A DNA stretch of 64,000 bases. Source: Aeromicrobium panaciterrae (lineage in GTDB: Bacteria > Actinomycetota > Actinomycetes > Propionibacteriales > Nocardioidaceae). A model generated the notes under the pieces. That model did not search any database. It had not been told where the DNA came from and saw only the letters and a program-made list of their open reading frames with translations. Each line of letters opens with the position of its first letter. Position 1 is the first letter of the stretch. The translations under genes were made by a program, and so were the position numbers. The DNA is taken from positions 1,364,001 through 1,428,000 of the forward strand of contig NZ_JAVDWH010000001.1 in the NCBI RefSeq assembly GCF_031457275.1. The letters are read 5' to 3'. Below are positions 27,787 through 36,272 of the stretch, in pieces.

Positions 27787-28108
27787 AGACGCCAAGCTGA
27801 TCACGCTGGCACGCGCCTCGCGCGCCCGTACGAGCGCACAACATGGTGCAGCCGTACGCGATCAGGACGGCCGTACCTACACGGCAGCCACCGTCGTGCT
27901 CCCGTCGCTGCGCTTCGACGCACTCGATCTCGCTGTCGCGATGGCTGTCTCCTCGGGAGCCAAGGGCATTGAGGCGGCGGCGCTTGTCGCCGACCGCCAC
28001 CCTGAGCCGATCGTCGATGGCACCGCCGTGCGTGATGTGTCGGGCCACGGCATCAATGTCTACATCGCAGATCTCGAAGGCAATGTCATTCGAGTAGGCG
28101 TCACGTGA
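27770..28108 (+). CDS. degenerate cytidine deaminase-like protein
   Basis: ATG 27770 is preceded by GGAAGG and overlaps the CNNM gene by 17 bases. In this syntenic position (between CNNM and era) actinobacteria carry a small protein usually labelled cytidine deaminase. The 112 residues show the fold-like pattern '[20 protein letters not shown]', '[28 protein letters not shown]'. The His-Ala-Glu and Pro-Cys-x-x-Cys zinc ligands of true cytidine deaminases are absent: the position of HAE is occupied by 'FDALDLAV' and there is no cysteine at all. Catalysis by the standard mechanism is therefore unlikely. The GTGA overlap couples it to era. Confidence 0.75.
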   Translation: MELSPEDAKLITLARASRARTSAQHGAAVRDQDGRTYTAATVVLPSLRFDALDLAVAMAVSSGAKGIEAAALVADRHPEPIVDGTAVRDVSGHGINVYIADLEGNVIRVGVT

Positions 28109-29022
28109 GCACCTTCCGCTCCGGATTCGCCTGCTTCGTCGGCCGTCCCAACGCAGGCAAGTCGACGCTGACCAATGCGCTGGTCGGCGGCAAGATCGCG
28201 ATCACGTCCTCGAAGCCGCAGACAACGCGTCACGCGATCCGTGGGCTGGTTCACCGCGAGGACGGTCAGCTGGTGCTGATCGACACACCTGGCCTGCACA
28301 AGCCGCACACGCTGCTTGGTCAGCGCCTCAACGCTCTCGTACGTACGACGTGGTCTGAGGTCGACACGATCGGTATGTGCCTGCCCGCCAACGAGTCGGT
28401 CGGTGAGGGTGACAAGTTCCTGATCCGCGAGCTGGCTCAGATCAGCCGCAAGCCGGTGTTCGCCATCGCCACCAAGACTGACCTCGTCAAGGGTGACAAG
28501 CTGCGCGACCATCTGCTGTCGATCCAGCGGGCTGGCGCCGACGCCGGGTTGCAGTGGAAAGAGATCATCCCGGTCTCGGCAGTCTCCGGTGAGCAGGTCG
28601 AACTGTTGGCCGAGCTGCTCGTGGCGACGCTGCCCGAGGGCCCGGCGCTCTATCCCGAGGGTCAGCTGACGGACGAGCCCGAAGAAACGTTGATCGCCGA
28701 GATCATCCGCGAGGCCGCGCTCGAGGGCGTACGCGATGAGCTCCCGCACTCGATCGCCGTCGTCGTCGACGAAATGGTGCCCCGGGCCGATCGTCCCAAG
28801 GACAAGCCGATGATCGACGTACGCGTCAACGTCTACGTCGAGCGCGACAGCCAGAAGGGCATCATCATCGGCAAGCAGGGAGCGCGGCTGAAGGAGATCG
28901 GCTCGAACTCCCGCGCCCAGATCGAGGCAATTCTCGGCACGCCGGTCTATCTCGACCTCCACGTCAAGGTCGCCAAGGAGTGGCAGCGGGACCCCAAGCA
29001 GCTGCGCAAGCTCGGGTTCTAG
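28105..29022 (+). CDS. era: GTPase Era
   Basis: Era binds 16S rRNA and helps assemble the 30S subunit. The 305-residue protein has G1 'GRPNAGKSTLTNAL', G2/G3 'TTRHAIRG' and 'LIDTPGLHKPHTLLG', G4 'TKTDLV' and a C-terminal KH domain 'IIIGKQGARLKEIGSNSR'. GTG 28105 overlaps the previous stop. Its stop shares CTAG (29019-29022) with the stop of the convergent acidic membrane protein. In many actinobacteria recO and uppS follow within a few genes; here they lie about 22 kb further on. Confidence 0.97.
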   Translation: MSTFRSGFACFVGRPNAGKSTLTNALVGGKIAITSSKPQTTRHAIRGLVHREDGQLVLIDTPGLHKPHTLLGQRLNALVRTTWSEVDTIGMCLPANESVGEGDKFLIRELAQISRKPVFAIATKTDLVKGDKLRDHLLSIQRAGADAGLQWKEIIPVSAVSGEQVELLAELLVATLPEGPALYPEGQLTDEPEETLIAEIIREAALEGVRDELPHSIAVVVDEMVPRADRPKDKPMIDVRVNVYVERDSQKGIIIGKQGARLKEIGSNSRAQIEAILGTPVYLDLHVKVAKEWQRDPKQLRKLGF

Positions 29023-30497
29023 CTCCCCGCGAGTCGATCGAGGAGCTTGTCCGGCGCCACGGCGGCCAGCGGTCGCCCGATGGTGCGTATGGCGAGTTCT
29101 GTGACGACTCCCCACCCGGCCATCACCAGGAAGAACCAGGGCACCGGCGCGAACGCGAAGATGAAGAGCGCACCGCCCGATCCATAGGGTTCGCCGAACC
29201 CTGAGGTGCTTGTGCCCACCTCGCCGATGGCCGTCAGCAGAGCCCCGGCCGCGGCGAATGTCGCCACGAGCCAGAATGCATCGAGGGAAGTCCTCGGACG
29301 GCCTGCTGAGCGCCGTGCCAGAACAGCAACTGCGACGGCAAGCGCCACGACCGAGAGTGGAATCAACACGAAGAAGACTCCTTCCGAGCTGTTGGTGAAC
29401 AGCCAGAAGAAGTTCGGCCCCGACTCGTCATCGCGAAGCCCCAAGATGGGTGAATCGATGCCTGCGAACTGGCCGAGAGTGATCCCGTAGACCGCGAGGT
29501 TGAGGATCGCGAGGGGAAGCGCCAAGATCGCCTCCGCCTCACCATTGGCGACCGCGTAGATGGCTACCGCCGGCACCAGCAATACGACGAACACCGCGAG
29601 GTAGACCACGACGCCGCGGACTGCCGAAACCAGCTGAGGCGGGACCTTGTTCAGCGAATTGCGCCGCGCGATGGGGCGTCGGGCCAATAGGCCGACGACG
29701 GTCCCGAGCGCAGAGCCGTAGAACAGAATCGACAAGCTGCCGGCATGTCCGAAGTCGCCAATGACGTCGACCCGCGCTGCGAATGCCACAGCCCAGGTCA
29801 GCACGGCGAAGGTTGCTCCTGTTACGACTGCGGCCGCGAGCACAGCCTTGCGCGACGGAGTCGGGCGGAGTCGCTCGGCACGGCGGCTGGCAATCCACAA
29901 TGCGCCGATCATGAGTCCGAGGATCGTCAGCGGGATCACGTTCATCTGTGAGCTCGACGTGAACCCGCCCATCTCGTCGTCTCCGCCAATGAACGTTTCG
30001 CCATCCATGTCTTCTTCGAACTCTTCGACGTTGAGCTCGTCGGAGCAGCATTCCTCATCAGTGCAGCACTCGTCCTCCTCAGGGAAGGTGAGTCCGCCCT
30101 CGTCCTCGGGGAACGGAATCTCTTCCCCATCGAATTCGCTGAAGTCTTCGTCGAACTCTTCGTCCTCGAACTCGCTGAAGTCTTCGCTGTAGTCCTCGTC
30201 CTCGAACTCAGCGAACTCCTCGTCGAAGTCCACCGTTGTCGTCTGGTCGAACGTTCCGTTGGACGACATCGCGACGATCTGGCCGGGCGCGGTCAGGTAC
30301 AAGGACCACGGGACGTTGTCCTCCGCCTCAATGGCCAATAGCGCTAGGCCGCCGATCAGAAAGGTCACCACCCACACCGCTGCGTACGAGATGACGCCCG
30401 TCCGAATTGCGTCGAACAGCGAGGATCGAGTGTGATCGATCGACTCAAGAAGCGTCGCCGAGCGGGGCGTCGGATCCGGGGCGTCGGGCGTCGTCAT
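29019..30497 (-). CDS. polytopic membrane protein with large acidic, Cys-bearing loop
   Basis: The 492-residue protein is not recognised. Its N-terminal tail is Pro/Asp-rich, then a helix at about 35-57 ('VISYAAVWVVTFLIGGLALL'). Residues 89-177 form an extremely acidic segment with Phe/Tyr every few residues, including near-repeats 'EDFSEFEDEEF' and 'DEDFSEFDGEE', and two Cys pairs at 144-145 and 150-151. About seven further transmembrane helices follow from residue 187. The corresponding DNA (30050-30240) is internally repetitive. By the positive-inside pattern, the loop probably lies outside the membrane, where Ca2+ binding would be possible; this is inference. RBS AAGGATT precedes ATG 30497. 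The stop overlaps that of era. Confidence 0.8.
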   Translation of the reverse strand: MTTPDAPDPTPRSATLLESIDHTRSSLFDAIRTGVISYAAVWVVTFLIGGLALLAIEAEDNVPWSLYLTAPGQIVAMSSNGTFDQTTTVDFDEEFAEFEDEDYSEDFSEFEDEEFDEDFSEFDGEEIPFPEDEGGLTFPEEDECCTDEECCSDELNVEEFEEDMDGETFIGGDDEMGGFTSSSQMNVIPLTILGLMIGALWIASRRAERLRPTPSRKAVLAAAVVTGATFAVLTWAVAFAARVDVIGDFGHAGSLSILFYGSALGTVVGLLARRPIARRNSLNKVPPQLVSAVRGVVVYLAVFVVLLVPAVAIYAVANGEAEAILALPLAILNLAVYGITLGQFAGIDSPILGLRDDESGPNFFWLFTNSSEGVFFVLIPLSVVALAVAVAVLARRSAGRPRTSLDAFWLVATFAAAGALLTAIGEVGTSTSGFGEPYGSGGALFIFAFAPVPWFFLVMAGWGVVTELAIRTIGRPLAAVAPDKLLDRLAGS

Positions 30498-30556
30498 GTG
30501 AATCCTTCCTCAGGGTCCCCGAATGATGTCACGGAGTAGGGCATTCCGGTTTGAGG

Positions 30557-30562
30557 CAGGAT
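30557..30562 (+). promoter_or_regulatory. -10-like box of PHP gene (leaderless)
   Basis: CAGGAT is followed by exactly 6 bases and ATG 30569. It is the same hexamer and spacing as at 60761. Confidence 0.4.
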
Positions 30563-30568
30563 TGCCGC

Positions 30569-31582
30569 ATGGATGCGGCTGAAGTGCTCAACGAGATCGG
30601 GTTCTGGCTAGAGCGCCAACTCGCCGTGAGCTACAAGGTCGAGGCGTTCCGCAAGGCAGCTGTGATCATCGAGGATTTGTCGCAGGAAGAGCTCGCGAAG
30701 CGGCTCGAGAGCGGTGCGCTCAAACGTACGAAGGGCATCGGCGACCGTACGCTTACGGTGATCAAGCAGGCCATCGAGGGCGAGGTGCCCGACTACCTCG
30801 CGGACCTCCGTACGGACGAGCCGCTGGCCAAGGGTGGCGCCGAGTTGCGAGCCAAACTGCGCGGCGATCTGCACAGTCACTCCAACTGGTCCGATGGCGG
30901 ATCGCCCATCGAAGAGATGGCACGCGCCGCGCGCTGGCGAGGTCGTGAGTATCAAGTGCTGACTGACCATTCGCCGCGACTCACCGTGGCCAACGGACTC
31001 ACCGCTGAGCGTTTGACTGAGCAGCTCAAGATCGTCGCGAGGGTCAACGACTCGTACGACGACTTCCAGTTCCTGAGCGGAATTGAGGTCGACATCCTCG
31101 ATGACGGCAAGCTCGACCAGACCGATCGGATGCTCAACAAGCTCGACGTCGTGGTCGCCAGCGTGCATTCGAAGCTCAAGATGGACTCGATCGGCATGAC
31201 CCACCGCATGGTCAAAGCCATCAACGATCCGCATACGAATGTTCTCGGCCACTGCACCGGCCGGCTCGTCCAGGGATCGCGTGGCAAGCGCGACCAGTCG
31301 AAATTCGACGCCAAGAAGGTGTTCGCGGCGTGTGCTGCGAACGACGTGGCCGTCGAGATCAACTCTCGACCCGAGCGTCAGGACCCGCCCAACAATCTGA
31401 TCGCCATGGCGCTCGACGCCGGCTGCCTGTTCGCGATCAACACTGACGCCCACGCGCCTGGGCAGTTGGACTTCCTCGACTACGGCGCGGAACGTGCTGA
31501 CGCAAATGGCGTTCCAGAAGACCGCATCGTCACGACGTGGCCTGTCGACAAGCTGCTCGAGTGGTCACACGCCAAGCGCTGA
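30569..31582 (+). CDS. PHP-domain phosphoesterase with PolX-like N-terminus
   Basis: The 337-residue product from ATG 30569 resembles the PHP-family proteins related to the C-terminal part of DNA polymerase X. The N-terminal 95 residues carry a helix-hairpin-helix-like region ('YKVEAFRKAAVIIEDL', 'RTKGIGDRTLTVIKQA'). The PHP domain contains 'RGDLHSHSNWSDG' (metal-binding His-x-His), 'YQVLTDHSPRL', 'LSGIEVDIL', 'VVASVHSKL', 'NVLGHCTGR', 'AVEINSRPERQDPP' and 'FAINTDAHAPGQL'. All expected metal ligands seem present, so phosphoesterase activity is likely. The substrate (DNA 3' ends or a small phosphate ester) is open. Confidence 0.88.
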   Translation: MDAAEVLNEIGFWLERQLAVSYKVEAFRKAAVIIEDLSQEELAKRLESGALKRTKGIGDRTLTVIKQAIEGEVPDYLADLRTDEPLAKGGAELRAKLRGDLHSHSNWSDGGSPIEEMARAARWRGREYQVLTDHSPRLTVANGLTAERLTEQLKIVARVNDSYDDFQFLSGIEVDILDDGKLDQTDRMLNKLDVVVASVHSKLKMDSIGMTHRMVKAINDPHTNVLGHCTGRLVQGSRGKRDQSKFDAKKVFAACAANDVAVEINSRPERQDPPNNLIAMALDAGCLFAINTDAHAPGQLDFLDYGAERADANGVPEDRIVTTWPVDKLLEWSHAKR

Positions 31583-31590
31583 ACGGCTGG

Positions 31591-31596
31591 CACGAT
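31591..31596 (+). promoter_or_regulatory. -10 box of the 31603 gene (leaderless)
   Basis: CACGAT is followed by exactly 6 bases and ATG 31603; the same box and spacing recur on the minus strand at 61936-61941. Confidence 0.4.
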
Positions 31597-31602
31597 GAGC
31601 GA

Positions 31603-31923
31603 ATGATCCAGAGTCTCAAGGTGGTTATATCGCTCGTCGCGATATGCATCGCCCTTGTCTGGGGATTCAAGATCCTGACGGCAGACCTGAATGTTGATCT
31701 CGCGGAGCCCGGAGCGTACGAATTCTGCGGGACTGTTTACGACGTTGCTCTGCATGGCGAGGCGCGGCGGGGTGGAGAGTTCCCCTACGAACAGCTTGAC
31801 GCGTTGTGTCCATCTGCCGCCCGAACGGAAGTGCTGCGGGCACTCATGTTAGGAGCGTTGGGTGTACTTGCGATCGCCTACCTGGTCCAGAGCGGGCGCA
31901 GAGCGATCAGAGAGGATAGCTAG
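31603..31923 (+). CDS. small two-helix membrane protein, unknown
   Basis: The 106-residue protein has a helix near the N-terminus ('VVISLVAICIALVWGFKIL'), an exposed middle part with two cysteines ('YEFCGTVYDVALHG', 'QLDALCPSAAR') and a second helix ('LRALMLGALGVLAIAYLV'). The pair of cysteines between the helices could form a disulfide outside the membrane. No family is recognised. Its stop overlaps the stop of the next, convergent gene (CTAG at 31920-31923). Confidence 0.65.
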   Translation: MIQSLKVVISLVAICIALVWGFKILTADLNVDLAEPGAYEFCGTVYDVALHGEARRGGEFPYEQLDALCPSAARTEVLRALMLGALGVLAIAYLVQSGRRAIREDS

Positions 31924-32639
31924 CTGAGGCTGTCGGCTAGCTCGCGTACTTGGTCGACAGTGACTTCGCGCGCGATGCGTCCAGTGACCTCGTCGTACAC
32001 GTCGATCAGACCGTTCAAGTCCTTGACCATGCGTCGGGCTCGAGCCGGGCCGTTGCCGCAATCAGCGCGGCACTCGCCGGAGGCTGCAATGCGGTGAGCG
32101 ATGACAATCGCCGTGAGCGCGTACGCCTCGGCAGCCTCGAGCTCGGGGGACAGGGCGAACGGGAACATGCGCGACGCGATGTGGTGGAACTCGACGTGCT
32201 CGGGATCGAGGTCACCGGAGGCGAATGGGAACGCCATCGCCTCGGCGAATGCTTGCCGTACGTCCTCGTCATCGCTGGCGCGGCCGATCCACGACTCGGC
32301 TCGTGCGACTGCGGCCAAGGCGTGAGCGCGCGACTCGGGCTCCAGAAGGGCGATGACCTGGCGCGCCTGGGCGATGCGCAGTCTGGCGCGGAGTTCGGGG
32401 GAGTCCTCGGTTGTGCCGAACAGTCGCCCGATCAGCGGTACCAGCCTCGTACGATCGCTCTCGCGCAGCAGATCGTTGGTCGTACGTGCCTCGTGCGCCA
32501 GCAATGGGTGCGTGCACTCGGGGCGATCGCTCCACTCCTCGCCGGCAAGCAGCGAGACGTACTCCATGACGCACGCTTCGCCGTGCTCGGCGTCGTGGGA
32601 TCCAGCCGAGAGCGTCGGCAGAAAGTCGGGAATTGCCAT
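31920..32639 (-). CDS. conserved hypothetical helical protein
   Basis: The 239-residue soluble protein starts at ATG 32639; a GACAAT box (32646-32651 on the minus strand) lies exactly 6 bases upstream. It is rich in Ala, Glu and Arg and almost entirely helical. Distinct segments are 'CVMEYVSLLAGEEWSDRPEC', 'TRLVPLIGRLFGTTEDSPEL' and 'AYALTAIVIAHRIAASGEC'. 'CVMEYVSLLAGEEWSDRP' with the following 'CTHPLLA' recurs in actinobacterial hypothetical proteins. No catalytic motif is seen. It is divergent from the surface-glycan cassette that starts at 32737. Confidence 0.7.
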   Translation of the reverse strand: MAIPDFLPTLSAGSHDAEHGEACVMEYVSLLAGEEWSDRPECTHPLLAHEARTTNDLLRESDRTRLVPLIGRLFGTTEDSPELRARLRIAQARQVIALLEPESRAHALAAVARAESWIGRASDDEDVRQAFAEAMAFPFASGDLDPEHVEFHHIASRMFPFALSPELEAAEAYALTAIVIAHRIAASGECRADCGNGPARARRMVKDLNGLIDVYDEVTGRIAREVTVDQVRELADSLS

Positions 32640-32736
32640 GCAGCAATTGTCGCTTGCAACTCCACACCTGAACCTGACAATTGGCTATGCGTTTTCGACG
32701 GCTGCCGGTCGGCCCGAACGATATGCTCTGATCTTC

Positions 32737-33546
32737 ATGCGCAGCTCATCTCGGTCAGATAGTCGGCCCAGTGTGCACGGTCAAGCATCCCTGACCGCCG
32801 GCGGAACCCTGAACCTGTGCGCGCCCGTCGCGGCGAAGGTGAAGCGAGCGACGTTCGTCCTTTCAAGCCCTGACGGCCAGCGGGTTGAGATGAAGACGTC
32901 GATCGGCCACACCATGGAGGGCGAGCGCTGGGCTGAGTCGGTGGCCCATCTGGGTGATGTCGGTCCAGGTACATGGGAGATCTCGTTGACCACGAGATCA
33001 GGCCTGCGGTCGTCGACATCGCGATTCGTGGCGGCGAGCCAAGGTCCGGCCAGCTTGCTAGGTGCATCGTCGATGCAGCCTCGGGCCCTGAGTCTGTCGA
33101 CTCAGGATGACGGCCTTGCCGTGGTCGTCGACCTGTTGCCTCGCCAGGCCCAGTTGAGCGGTCTCGAGGTCGGTTTCACACAAGTTGTCCTGACCGGAAC
33201 GCTTCTCGGCGCATGGCCGAAAGTGTGGAGGGTGATCGCCCGCTGTCGATCCGACAAGCGTGAGCTCGACATGGAATGGGTCGTCGATGGAAGCTCATTC
33301 AGCGCCGCGGCGCCGGTCGCGTCCATGGCGCAGGGCGACGACGTGTGGGAGTTCTATCTCGTCAACGAGAGCGGGCAGCGGATGCCGGTAAGACACGGGC
33401 TTCCTGACGGGCGTGACCGCCGCTACGACCTCTCGACCCCAGTACAGATCGTCGCTTTCGAGGGCGGAACCGCCCGTGTGCGTGGGTATTGCGCTCCTGA
33501 TGGACGGGTGCGGCTGTCAGTCGTTCCGGTGGGGCGGGCAGCGTGA
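32737..33546 (+). CDS. beta-rich hypothetical protein, first gene of Stealth cassette
   Basis: The ATG at 32737 is preceded by TATGCT (32722-32727), 9 bases away; earlier in-frame codons overlap the divergent gene. The 269-residue product has no signal peptide or membrane helix. It alternates short hydrophobic and Thr/Ser/Val strands ('ASLTAGGTLNLCAP', 'TWEISLTTRSGL', 'LAVVVDLLPRQAQL', 'VWEFYLVNESGQRMPV', 'GTARVRGYCAPDGRV'), suggesting beta-sandwich modules like those attached to some teichoic-acid glycosyltransferases. Its stop overlaps the start of the GT4-Stealth fusion (GTGA), so the two are made together. Function unknown; glycan recognition is a guess. Confidence 0.7.
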   Translation: MRSSSRSDSRPSVHGQASLTAGGTLNLCAPVAAKVKRATFVLSSPDGQRVEMKTSIGHTMEGERWAESVAHLGDVGPGTWEISLTTRSGLRSSTSRFVAASQGPASLLGASSMQPRALSLSTQDDGLAVVVDLLPRQAQLSGLEVGFTQVVLTGTLLGAWPKVWRVIARCRSDKRELDMEWVVDGSSFSAAAPVASMAQGDDVWEFYLVNESGQRMPVRHGLPDGRDRRYDLSTPVQIVAFEGGTARVRGYCAPDGRVRLSVVPVGRAA

Positions 33547-36230
33547 AGATCACCTACCTGCTGATGACCGCCGACGACTTGGGCGGCACGGAGAACGCGG
33601 TCGTCACACAGGCCAGCCACCTGTCGTCGAAGCATGACGTCAGGGTGATCAGCGTCTACCGATCGCGTCCCGATCCGTTCTTCGTCAATGAGTCGGTGCC
33701 GGTGACGCACCTGATCGACGTATCCTCCGGGAGCCCGCGCCCTTTGCGAGATGCGGGGCTGACGGACGGTGAGTGCATCCGGCTCACGGAGCTCAGCAGC
33801 ACATATGTCGACCCGACCTGGGATCCGGCGTTCAACCGACTGACCGACATTGAGCTCGAGCTGTGCCTGCCGTCGCTAGACACTGATGTGCTCGTGGTGA
33901 CGACGCCCCCACTGACCGCCGCTGCTGCCCAGCTGGCGCCGCCCGACGTGGTGATGATCCAGCAGGAGCATCACCCGTCGCCGTTCCGTCACGCGAGTGG
34001 CGAGCCACTGATGGCTTTTGCGCCTCACACTGACGCGATTGTGGCGCTGACGGAGAGCACCACCGCGTGGCTGTCGGAGTCTCTGGGTCCCAACGCACCT
34101 CGGTTGGTGACGATCCCGAACGCATTGCCCGATGGCTATCGTCCGAGGTCAAGCGGCAGCGAGCCCGTGATCGTCATGGCGGGACGGATCATCCCGGAGA
34201 AGGGATTCGCGCACGCCATCGAGGCGTTCGATGCGGTCGCCGACGACCACCCGGAGTGGATCCTCAAGATATTCGGCGATGGGTCCGAAAAGGCTCGTCT
34301 CAAGCGACTGGTCGATGCGTTAGGTCGGCACGATCGAATCTTCCTCCCTGGCAGTTCCAAGCAGATGGAATTGGAGTGGGCGCAGGCGAGCATCGCCGTC
34401 CTCCCGTCGCTGGGCACCGAAGCGTTCGGTCTGGTTCAGATCGAGGCGATGGCCGCGGGAATTCCTGTTGTCTCGTACGACAGCCCACCCGGACCGGTCG
34501 AGATCATTCGTCATGGGATCGATGGCCTACTTGTCCCGACCGGCGACATCGAACGCTTGGGTGACGCCCTCGGCCAACTGATGGGCGACGCGAAGCTGAG
34601 GAAGTCGCTCGCCGAAGGCGCGCTTGAGCGTGCCAAGGCCTTTTCACCTGCTCGCGTCGTTCCGCTGTGGGAAGACCTGATGCTGTCGCTCGTCGCTGAG
34701 ATCGGGTCGCCCGAACGAGCCACCCGACGAGCGGACCGGATCGGTCGACGCGCGGCGCTTGGCGGATCGCGATTCCATCCAACGACCCCAGCCAACACCA
34801 GCGATGGTTGGCGTACGGACCAGGACGCTCACGAGCGGGCGCTCGTGGCATCGCGTCCCGAACTGGTGCGGTCGGGCGGTCGTCTGGCTGAAGTCAGCGA
34901 TGCAGCTTTGCCCGCAGATCTTCGATCCGCGAACTTCCTGCGCGTGACGGAAGCGCTCGCAGCCGCGGGCGTGCCATTCATCGTCATACCGACAGTCGGC
35001 CAGAAGACCAGGATCGCGGTGGAGAGTGAGCTTCGATCGGCAGCCGTAAGTGCGCTTTCAGCCGCTACCAACGGGCTGCCCGTGTATGCCGAACTTCTGT
35101 CGCCTCGGTCCCGGCAACCCGGCACGGTTCTGGCGAGCACGCTTCCGTCCGACATTGAGGTCAAGGGCCTTCGCGTCTTCTCGCCAGTGGTCACGACGTC
35201 GCGCACCCTGCGGCATGGTCCCGGGGTGGGTTGTGACCTCGAGTTCTGGCCACTGGACGGCGACGGCGAAATCCGTACCGCGCCGCTCTTGCCGACCGTA
35301 CGTGGCAATTCACTGGAGTCGCTCGAACCGACGGCATCGATCTCAGTCGCCGGCAAAGACCACCCAACGCGGACCGAGCTGATCCTGCGAGACACGACTT
35401 TGGTGGACGACGGCATCGACGCCGTGTGGATCTGGTCGGGACAGGGCGAGCTTCGGTACGCGCTTCGCTCGGTTGCGATGTACGCACCGTGGATTCGGCA
35501 CGTCTACATCGTGGCTGAGAGCCCGGTGCCCGATTGGCTCGACGCTGATCAATCGCGTGTCACGGTTGTTTCCCCGGATTCCATCGTGGAAGCGGGCTCA
35601 GGAGTCGCGGCGATCGAGGGCCGACTGCACCACATCGCCGGGTTGTCGGAGCAGTTCTTGTACTTCAAGCACGACGTGTTCCTCGGCCGATCGCTTGGGG
35701 CGTCCAGGTTCTTCCGTGCAAATGGGACTGCCGTCTGCTTCCCGTCTAAGGAGCAGATTCCACTTGGCCCAGCTCTGCCTGACGACGACTACTACGTCGC
35801 GGGCTGCAAGAACGCCCGCGCACTGGTGGCGCAGGCTTTTGGTCGAACTCTCACCCACGACTACGTGCGCGCACCGTATTCAGCGTTGCGCAGCGTTCTC
35901 GAGGACCTCGAAGGGCAATTCGGTGGTCAGTGGCGAGACACTGCGAGCGGCGGCGCCGACCATGTCACGATCTACGGCTCGCTGCTGCAGGAGTACGGCT
36001 TCATGCAGCGCCACTTCGTCCGAGGGAAGCTCAGCGCATCAACCTTCGACATTGCGAGACGCGAAGATCACGCGGCGATGACTCGCTTGCTGACGATGCG
36101 CAATCTCGACTCCTTCTGTCTCAGCACCTCGAGCAATGGGACGGTCCCGGCAAGCGAGCAGTCACTGGTCGTAGAAGCCCTGTTGTCGGCGTATTTCCCG
36201 GTCGCAGGACCTTTCGAGAAGTCCTCCTAG
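33543..36230 (+). CDS. GT4 glycosyltransferase fused to degenerate Stealth domain
   Basis: The 895-residue protein joins two enzymes. Residues 1 to about 385 are a GT4 (GT-B fold) glycosyltransferase: N-terminal 'GGTENAVVTQASHLSSKHDV', donor-site 'VMAGRIIPEKGFAHAIEAF' and the E-x7-E motif 'EAFGLVQIE' near residue 293. After a charged linker, residues about 465-895 align with the Stealth proteins encoded at 38008 and 39747, including their shared N-terminal region, CR2-like 'ELRYALRSVAMYAPWIRHVY', CR3-like 'APYSALRSVLEDLE' and CR4-like 'LLSAYFPVAGPFEK'. The CR1 signature 'YTWVDG' is replaced by 'VWIWSGQG' with about 35 residues lost after it, and 'FNDDMFLG' has become 'FKHDVFLG'. The Stealth half is probably catalytically dead. 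Confidence 0.85.
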   Translation: MKITYLLMTADDLGGTENAVVTQASHLSSKHDVRVISVYRSRPDPFFVNESVPVTHLIDVSSGSPRPLRDAGLTDGECIRLTELSSTYVDPTWDPAFNRLTDIELELCLPSLDTDVLVVTTPPLTAAAAQLAPPDVVMIQQEHHPSPFRHASGEPLMAFAPHTDAIVALTESTTAWLSESLGPNAPRLVTIPNALPDGYRPRSSGSEPVIVMAGRIIPEKGFAHAIEAFDAVADDHPEWILKIFGDGSEKARLKRLVDALGRHDRIFLPGSSKQMELEWAQASIAVLPSLGTEAFGLVQIEAMAAGIPVVSYDSPPGPVEIIRHGIDGLLVPTGDIERLGDALGQLMGDAKLRKSLAEGALERAKAFSPARVVPLWEDLMLSLVAEIGSPERATRRADRIGRRAALGGSRFHPTTPANTSDGWRTDQDAHERALVASRPELVRSGGRLAEVSDAALPADLRSANFLRVTEALAAAGVPFIVIPTVGQKTRIAVESELRSAAVSALSAATNGLPVYAELLSPRSRQPGTVLASTLPSDIEVKGLRVFSPVVTTSRTLRHGPGVGCDLEFWPLDGDGEIRTAPLLPTVRGNSLESLEPTASISVAGKDHPTRTELILRDTTLVDDGIDAVWIWSGQGELRYALRSVAMYAPWIRHVYIVAESPVPDWLDADQSRVTVVSPDSIVEAGSGVAAIEGRLHHIAGLSEQFLYFKHDVFLGRSLGASRFFRANGTAVCFPSKEQIPLGPALPDDDYYVAGCKNARALVAQAFGRTLTHDYVRAPYSALRSVLEDLEGQFGGQWRDTASGGADHVTIYGSLLQEYGFMQRHFVRGKLSASTFDIARREDHAAMTRLLTMRNLDSFCLSTSSNGTVPASEQSLVVEALLSAYFPVAGPFEKSS

Positions 36231-36247
36231 AGCGCCCCTGCGGACTT

Positions 36248-36253
36248 TATAGT
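36248..36253 (+). promoter_or_regulatory. -10 box upstream of FN3-EEP gene
   Basis: TATAGT lies 19 bases before GTG 36273, leaving room for the strong ribosome site GGAGGAAG at 36262-36269. Confidence 0.45.
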
Positions 36254-36272
36254 TGGTAGTGGGAGGAAGACC

